The translations under genes were made by a program, and so were the position numbers. From Acrocarpospora pleiomorpha (lineage in GTDB: Bacteria > Actinomycetota > Actinomycetes > Streptosporangiales > Streptosporangiaceae): a stretch of DNA of 64,000 nucleotides. Below, in pieces: positions 55,328-63,613 of this stretch. The notes under the pieces were generated by a model, which ran no database searches, was not told where the DNA came from, and saw nothing but the letters and a program-made list of their open reading frames with translations. The stretch covers positions 31,686-95,685 of the forward strand of contig NZ_BLAF01000049.1 in the NCBI RefSeq assembly GCF_009687885.1, read 5' to 3'. How positions within the stretch are numbered: the stretch's first letter is position 1; each line of letters opens with the position of its first letter.

Positions 55328-56080
55328 ATGAAGCGCACCCTGTTCGTCGGCGAGTCCTGGACCGTGCACAGCATCCACCAGAAGGGCTTCGACAGCTTCA
55401 CCACGACGGAATATCAGGAAGGCGGCGGCTGGTTGCACGCCGCCCTGGAATCGGGCGGCTGGGAGGTGACCTACCAGCCCGCGCACGTCGCGGCGACGCA
55501 CTTCCCCTCCTCCGTCGAGGAGCTGCGACAGTACGACTGCGTGATCCTGAGCGACATCGGCGCCAACACCCTCCTGCTCCACCCGGACACCTTCGTCCGC
55601 GGGAAGGCGCTCCCGGACCGGCTCCAGGTTCTCCATGACTGGGTCGTGGCCGGCGGCGGCCTGGTCATGGTCGGCGGCTACCTGAGCTTCCAGGGAATCG
55701 ACGGCAAGGCCCGTTTCGCCGGCACGCCCGTCGAGCGGGCGCTGCCGGTGACGCTGCTCGACCACGACGACCGCGCCGAGCGACCGGCCGGCGTGGCGCC
55801 CCTCGTACGGCTCCCCGACCACCCGCTCGTGGCCGATGTCCCCGCCGAGTGGCCGTCGCTGCTCGGGTACAACGTCGTCGCGGCCCGCCCGGAGGCCGAG
55901 GTGATCGCCACGGTCGACGACGCCCCGTTGCTGGCGGCATGGAGCCATGGCCAGGGCCGCGCCGTCGCCTTCACCTCCGACTGCGGTCCGCACTGGGCCC
56001 CGCAGTCGTTCGTGGGGTGGGACGGATATGCGCCGATGTGGCAGAACATCGCGTCCTGGGCGGCCAGCCGACTCGGCTGA
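55328..56080 (+). CDS. GATase1-like (DUF1355-type) putative glutamine amidotransferase domain protein
   Basis: 250 aa. Class I GATase-like fold: KRTLFVGESWTVHSIHQKGFDS, YDCVILSDIGANT, WVVAGGGLVMVGGYLSFQG, and AFTSDCGPHW at the end. A Cys nucleophile in the classical GxCxG elbow is not seen (the site reads GGYLSF), so amidotransferase activity is doubtful. Similar proteins are found beside sugar or amide catabolic genes. Function unknown; part of the catabolic operon. Confidence 0.82.
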   Translation: MKRTLFVGESWTVHSIHQKGFDSFTTTEYQEGGGWLHAALESGGWEVTYQPAHVAATHFPSSVEELRQYDCVILSDIGANTLLLHPDTFVRGKALPDRLQVLHDWVVAGGGLVMVGGYLSFQGIDGKARFAGTPVERALPVTLLDHDDRAERPAGVAPLVRLPDHPLVADVPAEWPSLLGYNVVAARPEAEVIATVDDAPLLAAWSHGQGRAVAFTSDCGPHWAPQSFVGWDGYAPMWQNIASWAASRLG

Positions 56081-56105
56081 CCTCTACTTATCGAAGGAGT
56101 CACCC

Positions 56106-56846
56106 ATGGCAGTGTGGGACAAGTTCCTGACCGAGACCGACAAGTCGGTTCTCGCAGTGAGCGGGCACGGCATGAATCTTGAGCTGGGGTCGCGGCCCGC
56201 CCTCCTGGTCATCGACGTCAGCTACGCGTTCACGGGCCACGTGGACGAGCCGATCACCGAGTCGGTCCGTACCTGGTACAACTCGTGCGGCAGCTACGGT
56301 TGGGCCGCGATTCCGTACATCCGGCAGTTGCTGGAGGCCGCTCGGTCCCGCAACCTCCCGATTTTCTACTCAACCGGCTACGACCCGCGCCCGGACGGGT
56401 TCGGCGAAGGCCTGTGGCGTACGGTCCGCCAAGGTGAGCCGCCCTCGGTGCCCGGCTACGGCCCGCAGGAGATCGTGCGCGAGGTCGCTCCGCAGGAGCG
56501 CGACATCGTGCTCCACAAGCGCGCACCCAGCGTCTTCTTCGACACCGCGCTCAAGACCTACCTGCGGGACCTGGACGCGGACTGCCTCATCGTCTGCGGC
56601 ACGACCACCTGCGGATGCGTCCGCGCGACGGTGGTCGACGCGTTCTCCTACGGCATCAACACGGTGGTGGCCGAGGAGGCGTGCTTCGACCGCTTCGAGT
56701 CCTCCCACGCGATGGCGCTGTTCGACATGAACGCCAAGTACGCCGACGTGCTGCCCACGTCGACGATCGTGAAGCACCTGTCCGGGCTGCCATCCGACCA
56801 GTTCACCGGCAAGATCGCGCCGGCCATGGCCGAGGAACCCGCATGA
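56106..56846 (+). CDS. Isochorismatase-like amidohydrolase (N-carbamoylsarcosine/maleamate amidase type)
   Basis: 246 aa. Asp in RPALLVIDVSYAF, Lys in VLHKRAPSVFF, Cys in VCGTTTCGCVRATVVDAF. Longer N-terminal region and RAPSVFFDT are like N-carbamoylsarcosine amidase and maleamate amidohydrolase. It should release ammonia from an amide or carbamoyl intermediate. ATG follows AAGGAG. Together with the flavin hydroxylase and amidohydrolase it fits stepwise breakdown of an N-containing compound. Confidence 0.9.
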   Translation: MAVWDKFLTETDKSVLAVSGHGMNLELGSRPALLVIDVSYAFTGHVDEPITESVRTWYNSCGSYGWAAIPYIRQLLEAARSRNLPIFYSTGYDPRPDGFGEGLWRTVRQGEPPSVPGYGPQEIVREVAPQERDIVLHKRAPSVFFDTALKTYLRDLDADCLIVCGTTTCGCVRATVVDAFSYGINTVVAEEACFDRFESSHAMALFDMNAKYADVLPTSTIVKHLSGLPSDQFTGKIAPAMAEEPA

Positions 56847-57871
56847 CGACCGCGTGGGAGCGCGTCGTCGCCCGACTCGACGAGAACGCCGTCCCCTGGC
56901 GAAAGGTGCCCCTCGGCGAGGCCGCGCTCATCGTCTCCGAGCGGGGCGGCCGGGTGTACGGACCGTTCTGGCCCGATGGCTCATGCTCGAACTGGCTGCC
57001 CGAAACCTTCGACTCCGCCGAACGGTTCCACGAACTCCTCAACTCTGGGGCCTGGAATCTGGGCGGTCACCGAATGTGGATCGGCGCGGAGGCCGACTAC
57101 ATCATCGAGGACGGCACCGACTACTGGGGCACTTTCGTCGTCCCACCCAGCATGGATCCCGGAGAACACCGACTCGAAGCCGACCCCGGCCCGGTGGTTC
57201 TCCATAACACGGTACGGCTGCGCAACCACCGCACGAACGGGAATCCGTTCGCCCTCCGAACCCAAACCACAATCAGCCCGCTACCTCCCCCGATTCCTCA
57301 CGAACAACTCAGAGACGTCCGAGTGGCTGGCTACTGCCAGGAAGTGAGGACCTCACACGAGAATGCCGGGGAACGCCCAGAAATCTGGCTACTGGACCAA
57401 GTCCCGGGTGGAGGCAAGGCCCTCATACCGGCGACACCCGGCCTACGAATCACCGACTACTACGAGCCAGCCGGCTCATTCGTCGAACGCTTCCCCCGGG
57501 GCGGCGCCCGGATCACCCTAACCGGACAGAACCGCTTCAAGCTCGGCTTCGACGCCCTGCATCATTTCGCCCGCATCGGCTGGTGGCGCGACCTACCAGG
57601 CGGCGAAGCCATCTTGCTGATCCGCCACCACCCCAGCGACCCCTCTGCCGAGTATCGCGAGTCCCCCGATTTCGCCCCGGACCATCGCGGCGACTCATTG
57701 CACGTCTACAACGACGACGGCGACCTCGGCGGCTTCGCCGAAATCGAAACACGAGGCGTGCCACGCGAAGCGGCTACGGCCAACGATCGATTCCACAGCT
57801 GGTGGTTCCGCGGCCCCACCGACCAGGTGCGCAACATAGCCAACGATCTGCTGGGCCTCGCGGCCTCCTGA
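56843..57871 (+). CDS. Unknown protein, possibly a sugar-epimerase-like beta-sandwich protein
   Basis: 342 aa, not recognised with confidence. Features such as GGRVYGPFWPDGSCSNWLP, NLGGHRMWIGAEADYII and a beta-rich, His/Trp-rich second half (RFKLGFDALHHFARIGWWRDL) recall aldose-epimerase-like or DUF4380/DUF6786-type proteins. No membrane segment or signal peptide. ATGA overlap with the amidase makes it the operon's last gene. From about 57.2 kb codon use is less GC-extreme than in the upstream genes. Confidence 0.75.
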   Translation: MTTAWERVVARLDENAVPWRKVPLGEAALIVSERGGRVYGPFWPDGSCSNWLPETFDSAERFHELLNSGAWNLGGHRMWIGAEADYIIEDGTDYWGTFVVPPSMDPGEHRLEADPGPVVLHNTVRLRNHRTNGNPFALRTQTTISPLPPPIPHEQLRDVRVAGYCQEVRTSHENAGERPEIWLLDQVPGGGKALIPATPGLRITDYYEPAGSFVERFPRGGARITLTGQNRFKLGFDALHHFARIGWWRDLPGGEAILLIRHHPSDPSAEYRESPDFAPDHRGDSLHVYNDDGDLGGFAEIETRGVPREAATANDRFHSWWFRGPTDQVRNIANDLLGLAAS

Positions 57872-58071
57872 CCCATCGCGAAGCATCTCGCGTTGCGATT
57901 GGCATTACCAGCGAGGGCGGGACGGGGCGATTGGATCAGCCAGTGCGCCGATCGTCGACCTCGATTGACAGGTATGGCCACGCCATGGCGAGCTGTACCA
58001 GCTGAACCCATGCGCCGTTCTGGCGATAGTTGGTATGAACCAGCCACTCGCTAAGCGCAGCATTGACGAGG

Positions 58072-58401
58072 CTATGCCACCTTGACCGAGTGGGGGCCGA
58101 CACTGATGGTGATGTCCAGATGCCCGCCCAGCGCGGCGGCGTAGGCGCGTAGGGTCTCCAGTTCCATGGCCTCAATGTTGCCGTTTTCGATTTGAGAGAT
58201 TCGAGATTGAGACACGCCCAGGATCTGGGCGACCTCGGCTTGGGTCTTTCCCGTGGACTTGCGGAGTTCACTGAGGTGGTGGCCGGCGATGTAGGCGTCG
58301 AGTTCGGCACGGGCCTTGGCCTGACGTTCCGGGTCTGCCAGTTCAGGGTGACGGCGGTGTGCCTCGGCTTTAACGTCCTGCCACCGGCGAGCGGTACTCA
58401 T
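58072..58401 (-). CDS. HTH antitoxin of a toxin-antitoxin pair (HigA-like, XRE)
   Basis: 109 aa. Helical N-terminus ending in the XRE helix-turn-helix GKTQAEVAQILGVSQSRISQIENG, then a short C-terminal region. ATG 58401 overlaps the toxin stop (ATGA), and toxin-first order is the rule for HigBA/RelE-XRE pairs. It is intact although the toxin gene is split by an intron. It should neutralise the toxin and repress the common promoter upstream at about 60980. Confidence 0.9.
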   Translation of the reverse strand: MSTARRWQDVKAEAHRRHPELADPERQAKARAELDAYIAGHHLSELRKSTGKTQAEVAQILGVSQSRISQIENGNIEAMELETLRAYAAALGGHLDITISVGPHSVKVA

Positions 58402-60977
58402 CGATCTGTCTCCCTGTCTTGCTCCGCTCGGTAATCGGAGTAGCGGGCTTCGGCTAGCGGTATGGCTTCGTCATACCATCGGGACCATTGTCCGGCTTTA
58501 TCACCTGCGACCAAGAAGATTGCTGCCCGGTCGGGGGTGAGGTAGGCCCTCGGGCGCGGTGCGCTGTCACCAGCCACCCGTTTCCCGAGGACCCCCTCCC
58601 GAACCCGGCGTGCCGATCTCTCGGCACCGGGCTCTCCACGCGTCTTGCCCATGTGGTTCAACCGCCCGTCGGGGCGGCTGTCGGAGTCGATGTCCATGGA
58701 GTCGGGATTGAATAGCCGCGGTAGCGGTACCTGTCCACCCTGACACGGGCTGCGCCGGTGAACACGACTCCCTTCCAGGCGAAACGCCACCCCTTGTCGC
58801 AGAAGCGACGGCGCATCTCCGGCATTCCGAGCCGGTGCTTGCCCTCGTACTTGCGGCGAAGCCACCGCATGATCCGGTGCCACGTGAAGTAGTCGATCCG
58901 GGAGAACAAACGCTTGGCGATCGCATGCCGGAAGTAGTTCGCCCAGCCCACCAGCATGCGGTTGAGCTTCAACAGAAGCTCGTCGAACTCCATACCCTGG
59001 CGGGATGTTCTGTACGTCGCCTGCCTCACCTTGTCCTTGATGGCCTGTGCAGCCTTCCGCGACACGGTGACGTAGACGTAGTGCTTCAGCGCTCCCCGCT
59101 TTCTGCGCCTGCGCACAGTGAAAGAAAGAAAGTCGAAGCCCTCATCAATATGGACCACGCGGGTCTTCTCCGGTGCCAGCCGCAGCCCCAGCGGGGCCAG
59201 GACCGTTTGCACCTGTTCGCGCACCGCCTCGGCGTGCTCGCGTTGCCCGGACACCATGACGACGAAGTCGTCGGCGTAACGGATCAGCCGCCAGTTCGCC
59301 CTGCCGGTCTTCTTGCGCCAGCGCCGCTTCCCTTCGGTCCCCATATCCTCACGCCACTGTCGATCAAAATGGTCGTCCAGCGCGGACAAGGCGATGTTGG
59401 CCAGGAGCGGTGAGAGGATCCCGCCTTGCGGAGTACCAGTCAGGGTGTCTTCCCGCCCGCCGAGTTCGGTGAGAACTCCGGCCTTGAGAAACGCCTTGAC
59501 CAGCGTGCACACCCGTTTGTCCTTGATCCTGGCCCGCAGCCGATCCATCAAAGCGTTGTGTTCGATCTCGTCGAAACACGCCTTGATGTCCGCTTCCAGA
59601 ACCCACTCGTACCTTCTCGGGTTCGAGCCAAAATAGTGGATCTCGGCAATCGCGTCGTGCGCCCGCCGGTTGGGACGGAACCCGTATGAGCACGGTTTGA
59701 AGTCCGCCTCGAAGATGGGTTCGAGCACCAGTTTCATGCTGGCCTGCACGATCCGGTCGGCAATGGGGGGGATGCCCAGCTTGCGCAGCTTCCCGCTTGC
59801 TTTGGGGATCAGCACCCGCCGCACCTCTACCGGCTGGAACTCCTGGGATTCCAGCTGTTCCCGGATCCGGTCAAGGTACCGTTCCGGTCCAACCCAGACC
59901 TCGACCATCGGCACAGTGACCTTGTCGATGCCCGGGGTTGCCGCTCCCTTGTTCCCGGCCACGCGTTCCCACGCGTGCACCAGGAACGCCGGGTCGTAGA
60001 CGAGGTTGTACAGATCATCGAATCGGCGGGATGAATCCTCCCGCGCCCAATGGTGCAGCTTGGTTTGCATCCTCCGTACCGTGATCGCCGCCGACTCGGG
60101 GTCCGGCCACCTCACAGCGCCGATATTCACCGGCGCATCTTCGGACATTGCATTCCTTCCCTGTCTGACGCGCTGCCGTCCTTCCCCATGTGCCGGGCTC
60201 TCCCCGGCTCGGAGTACTACGACGGCTCCGCCCCGCTCCCGACCTTCGGCCGACATCGGGCCTATCTCCCGACACACCCCTGGCGGGGGCGATTGTCTTG
60301 AAGAACGGTCACGAGCGGTTCCCACGTTCACTGCCATCCGATCAGCGGATGAGGCACCCGGCTTTACCCCTGCGGCATCGCCACGGCTACGCCGTAGACC
60401 TTCACCGTGACCTCCCAGCCCAGGCTTCGAAGACCCGACCAGAAGTTCCCCGCAGCCAAGGCGGCGGGTGCGCACCGCGCCCCAGCCCATATCCACCAGG
60501 TTTGAGCGGGTATCCGTTAAGAGGCGTAACGCGACCGGTTCCTTGCGTGTACCTATCCACCTTGCTCACCGTGCCCGGCCCATCCGGCGGTACTGAACCG
60601 ACACGACTTTGTCGAGGCTGCTCCCACCCTTCCCGGCGATCCCCGGTTCAGGCTGCCTCCAGCTTCATCCAACCGCTACGACGGCCAGAAGATGGGCGGT
60701 CTTGCACCCCCATCCGGAACTGACAGCGCCTCGTGGCGCACTCGAAGACGAAGAGCATCCGAATCTCTGATCGCTTGCGTGAGCCCGGCCGAAGCTCCTT
60801 CAGGTTCTTGAGGTTGCTATGTTCCAAGGTGTCGACGAGTGGCCGCCCCAGCGTGGGTCCAGTCTCGGCGAGGCGGTCGATGGCTTGCTCAATTAGCGCC
60901 GCGGTGTCCGGATCGGACTCGCAGAGCTTCAGGAACCACGTCTCCACAGGTTCCAGGAGGATGATATCCCACGCCAT
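58398..60977 (-). CDS. RelE/HigB-type toxin gene split by a group II intron (exons 60977-60742 and 58536-58398)
   Basis: Exon 1 (236 nt) encodes 78 residues ending SEIRMLFVF plus two bases of a codon. Exon 2 (139 nt) supplies one base and 45 residues beginning PDRAAIFLVAGDKAGQWSRW. Joined, they give a 124-aa protein with Asp at the junction (MLFVFDPDRAAIFLVAGDK), matching the usual FxFDPxRxAxLLVAGDKxGQW segment of this toxin family. Family members are mRNA interferases acting at the ribosome. Read unspliced, exon 1 runs 31 codons into the intron and stops at 60648. A TATATT box six bases before the ATG suggests a leaderless transcript. Confidence 0.88.
58601..58634 (-). ncRNA. Group II intron domain V
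   Basis: 34-nt hairpin, exactly canonical: GAGCCCGG pairs with CCGGGTTC, then TGCCGA with TCGGCA, GAGA tetraloop and a two-base CG bulge. The AGC triad lies in the first arm. Domain VI follows, with a cctcggg/cccgagg stem. Confidence 0.92.
58658..60148 (-). CDS. ltrA: Group II intron reverse transcriptase/maturase
   Basis: 496 aa from ATG 60148, five bases after GGAAGGA; the frame is open further upstream but lacks a better start. RT motifs: VLIPKASGKLRKLGIPPIADRIVQ, YGFRPNRRAHDAI, DIKACFDEIEH, TPQGGILSPLLANI and the active-site RYADDFVVM. The maturase X region (LNRMLVGWANYFRHA) and GIIM-type tail (RMPEMRRRFCDKGWRF-like) follow. No HNH endonuclease domain, so mobility would use nascent replication-fork primers. 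Splices and moves its own intron. Confidence 0.95.
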   Translation of the reverse strand: MSEDAPVNIGAVRWPDPESAAITVRRMQTKLHHWAREDSSRRFDDLYNLVYDPAFLVHAWERVAGNKGAATPGIDKVTVPMVEVWVGPERYLDRIREQLESQEFQPVEVRRVLIPKASGKLRKLGIPPIADRIVQASMKLVLEPIFEADFKPCSYGFRPNRRAHDAIAEIHYFGSNPRRYEWVLEADIKACFDEIEHNALMDRLRARIKDKRVCTLVKAFLKAGVLTELGGREDTLTGTPQGGILSPLLANIALSALDDHFDRQWREDMGTEGKRRWRKKTGRANWRLIRYADDFVVMVSGQREHAEAVREQVQTVLAPLGLRLAPEKTRVVHIDEGFDFLSFTVRRRRKRGALKHYVYVTVSRKAAQAIKDKVRQATYRTSRQGMEFDELLLKLNRMLVGWANYFRHAIAKRLFSRIDYFTWHRIMRWLRRKYEGKHRLGMPEMRRRFCDKGWRFAWKGVVFTGAARVRVDRYRYRGYSIPTPWTSTPTAAPTGG

Positions 60978-61466
60978 GCAGCAAATATAACCTAGGACTC
61001 ATGTCGTCTCCCCCGAATCGCGGGCTATGACCTGGGAAACAGGGGTGCAGGTCAATGCTGGTCGGAGAGACCGCGAGTCCCGCTGATCACCGTCCGTTCT
61101 GGGCACGCATCTGGCACGACGATCACGGCCGCGAGTTCTGCCTGGGGCGAGGTGGGTGGGAGATCAGGCTCCACCTCAGCCAGCTACGAACCGACCGGCT
61201 CTGCACTGCGATCATCCCGGAGCTGAGTGTCCCCGCCGGAGGCCTGCTTGTAAGCGTCGTCTGCTGTAGCGTTCACAGAGACACATAGCAGTACAAGCCC
61301 TGGCTGTTTAGCACGCTGTCTAGGCACCTGGCATCGGACCCACTGACCTGCGCGAACGCTCCTCATGGCCCAGCGCGGCCCGCGCCTTTCGGGTGCAAAG
61401 TGAGATGGGCGTTTTCGCAGGCCGGGATGGGTGAAGTGTCAAGATCGTGAACCATTGGGGCAAGTG
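60978..61466. other. Gene-poor accessory stretch with one doubtful small ORF
   Basis: About 490 bp upstream of the toxin promoter. A + strand frame at 61055-61288 (77 aa, FWARIWHDDHGREFCLGRGG) could be a fragment of a larger protein, but it has no family match known to me and no clear ribosome site. No RNA gene or insertion-sequence end was seen. Confidence 0.4.
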
Positions 61467-61651
61467 ATGTTCGTGCTGAACGGCTCGGACGGCGAGGTCG
61501 CGTAGGTCATTGAGCGCCTGACGAGGTCATCCCGGGGCAGTGAGCGGCCAAGCTGCTGGCGGCCGAGGCCGACCCCCAGGCCAGCGGCGTCCCCGGTTGT
61601 GTCCACATCCGCAATTACACCTGGTACCAACGTCTGGGAGCGATTGCCTAG
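61467..61651 (+). pseudogene. Degenerate gene remnant
   Basis: Starts MFVLNGSDGEVA, then an in-frame TAG. A frame change is needed to continue as VIERLT/DEVIPGQ, a TGA follows, and then AKLLAAEADPQASGVPGC and IRNYTWYQRLGAIA, ending at TAG 61651. The pieces read as coding sequence only with two stops and one frameshift. The original function is not recognised. It overlaps the 3' end of the S1 gene by 4 bp. Confidence 0.55.
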
Positions 61652-62277
61652 ACGAGTGCGAGTCTGATGCGGTGGTGACGGAGGTTGATATCGGTGATGC
61701 GAACCGTCAGGTTCTGGCCCTCCGAAGGTAATTCCTCGCCGCGGAAATCAGAGATATGGATGAAGCCCTCAATGCCCTCCGCTACTGCGACGAAGGTGCC
61801 GATTGGGATGATCTTGGTAACGGGGGCTGTCAGTACTTCACCGAGGCGCGTTCGTGCGATCTCTATCCATGGATCATCCTGCAGTGCCTTCAGTGATAGC
61901 GACAGCCGCTCACGCTCAAGATCGATATCTAGGATCACTACGGCTACATTCTGGCCGACCTGGACAATCTCGGAAGCGTCTTCGAACCGGCGCCATGACA
62001 GATTGATCATGGATATCAGTCCATCAGCGTCGCCGAGGTCCACGAATACGCCGAACCGTTCGATGGAGCTGACAACCCCGGGGCAGACCTGTCCATGCTC
62101 CAATGTGCGCAGAAACTTCGGGACCGCTTCGTACTTGCGGGATTCGACCATCGTGTAGTCGACACTATGGTAGATCGCTGTGGACGGCAAGATCGCAAGT
62201 GTGGCCGTCTTGGTCAATGTGCCGGTCTCCGCAAACATCTCGTATACCCGATAAGCGTCGACCAAGTTAGTGGTCAT
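61648..62277 (-). CDS. Twin S1-domain RNA-binding protein
   Basis: About 209 aa from ATG 62277; an upstream ATG (62376) and a downstream one (62151) are possible, and none has a clear ribosome site. S1 domain 1: GQVCPGVVSSIERFGVFVDLG ... SLSLKALQDDPW; domain 2: VTKIIPIGTFVAVAEGIEGFIHIS ... ITDINLRHHRIRLALV. Actinobacteria carry many such stand-alone S1 proteins; the RNA target is unknown. Codon use is less GC-rich than in the first 57 kb, consistent with acquired DNA. Confidence 0.82.
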   Translation of the reverse strand: MTTNLVDAYRVYEMFAETGTLTKTATLAILPSTAIYHSVDYTMVESRKYEAVPKFLRTLEHGQVCPGVVSSIERFGVFVDLGDADGLISMINLSWRRFEDASEIVQVGQNVAVVILDIDLERERLSLSLKALQDDPWIEIARTRLGEVLTAPVTKIIPIGTFVAVAEGIEGFIHISDFRGEELPSEGQNLTVRITDINLRHHRIRLALV

Positions 62278-62407
62278 CCTTGCCAAGGAGCCGATAGACA
62301 AGTAACTTTCCGGCCTCGGCTTCCTCGCCCGATGACATCTGAAAGTACGCGGCATCGCAGGATTCAAGCTGGGCATCGACGGCCGGGAAATCGGTAAATA
62401 GCCAGAT

Positions 62408-63331
62408 TTACTGTCGGTAAGTATTGCGCGTGTAGTCGAGGCTGAAGGTGCCCAGGTTGCCGAAGTACACCGCAGTCAGATAGGCGGGATCTGTGGCGAT
62501 GACGCCTTGCTGTAGGTCGCTGCCGTCGTTGAAGTCGTCCCAGGCCCACGGGGCGTGGGCGGCGTTGTCCGTGCCGTTGTCTCCGGCGAAGGTTCCCCAG
62601 GAGGCGTACGGCTGGGGGTCGTTGCGGCGCTCCCATAGGCCGCCGGGGCCGAAGATGTCCACCAATTGGTAGGCGACTGAGCGGTCGTTGCCGCCGGAGG
62701 GGACCTCGCCGGCGCCGCGGCTGGGGAAGTAGATGATGCCGTCGCCTCCGGGGAAGCCGGCGCCGTTCCATGCCTTGCAGCCGTGTCCCTTGGTCTCCTG
62801 GAAACTCGTCGGATGCTGCTCGCCGTCCCAGAGTTGCGTGATCAGCGTGCCGTCGATGTTCTCGCGTCCGTTGGTGAACGGGCTGCCCGTCGGTGTGTAG
62901 GAGTAGAAGTTGTCGTGGGACAGGGTGATCATTGCCTGGAGTGTGCCGAATGTGCTGCCGTCCTTGTTCACAGTTAGCAGTAGGCCTTCCATGTCGTTCT
63001 CGTGTGAACCGAGCAGTTTCCAGTCGCGGGCGTGGAAGTAGCCGTAGGTGATGAACCAGTGGGTGCCGGTCTCCACCACCGAGTAGTAGACCGTGCCTGC
63101 CAGGCGTGAGGCGTTCGCGTCAAGGTTGTCCCAGTTGTTGCGGGTGTTCCAGTCGCCGTCGTAATCGACGGATGCCAGATAATCGGCGATGTACTTGGAA
63201 GATGCGCTGTCCTGATAGTGGATCGGCGCCCACCGATAGGCGAGGTCCGCATCGCTCACCGCAGCATGTGCGGGCGTCGCCGATAACAATAATGCCGTTG
63301 TGGCCAGTCCTGCGATCCAGCGTCGTGCCAT
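62408..63331 (-). CDS. Secreted protein of unknown function
   Basis: 307 aa from ATG 63331 after AGGAGGAAG. Signal peptide MARRWIAGLATTALLLSATPAHA (cleavage after AHA). The mature protein is rich in Trp, Tyr and Asp: WAPIHYQDSASSKY, GTHWFITYGYFHARDW, HENDMEGLLL. The DW...HENDMEG pattern recalls the metal site (HxHDWE) of NPP1-like or Vps62-like proteins, but similarity is weak. No catalytic assignment is made. Confidence 0.8.
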   Translation of the reverse strand: MARRWIAGLATTALLLSATPAHAAVSDADLAYRWAPIHYQDSASSKYIADYLASVDYDGDWNTRNNWDNLDANASRLAGTVYYSVVETGTHWFITYGYFHARDWKLLGSHENDMEGLLLTVNKDGSTFGTLQAMITLSHDNFYSYTPTGSPFTNGRENIDGTLITQLWDGEQHPTSFQETKGHGCKAWNGAGFPGGDGIIYFPSRGAGEVPSGGNDRSVAYQLVDIFGPGGLWERRNDPQPYASWGTFAGDNGTDNAAHAPWAWDDFNDGSDLQQGVIATDPAYLTAVYFGNLGTFSLDYTRNTYRQ

Positions 63332-63613
63332 GTCTTCCTCCTGTGGCTGGGGGTTCCGGCGGAACGCTAATCGCGACTCCCGACGTCGGGAAGGTGCCGC
63401 CATCAGGCTTCACCTGGTAATAACCGGGTTGTCATCTGGATGTGGTGAAGATTGTCAAGACCGGTGTGAAATTCCGAGAATGAACTGGGCGAGTATGTCC
63501 TGAGTTTGCTTTGAAGCGGACTTCGTGATGACGGACCGTCCTGTCCCTCGTGCTCGGCAACATCTCCGCGGCATCTGGACGGTGCCGGTGTCGATAATTC
63601 ATCCGTGCAGGTC
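63332..63613. other. Intergenic stretch before the second intron
   Basis: About 280 bp with no supportable gene. It would contain the upstream exon or target of the intron that begins near 63614. No stem-loop terminator stands out. Confidence 0.4.

Larger units (their letters stand above)
58537..60741 (-). mobile_element. Complete group II intron with reverse transcriptase ORF
   Basis: 2,205 bp. 5' end GTGCGCC at 60741 (GUGYG consensus); 3' end ...CCTACCTCAC at 58537, ending in AC, with a candidate branch A seven bases from the end. Domain V is canonical at 58634-58601. The RT ORF occupies 60148-58658. The 593-nt leader before the ORF contains gaacgtgggaacc, shared with the second intron at the right edge. 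Boundaries were set by reading-frame restoration of the toxin. Everything needed for splicing and mobility, except an endonuclease domain, appears present. Confidence 0.9.

Noticed and set aside
58398..58883. 161-aa ORF over the intron 3' end
   Set aside because: Only the last 46 codons are toxin exon 2; the rest crosses intron domains V and VI.
60648..60977. 109-aa toxin-like ORF taken as a complete gene
   Set aside because: Its last 31 residues are translated intron sequence. The true continuation is exon 2 at 58536.
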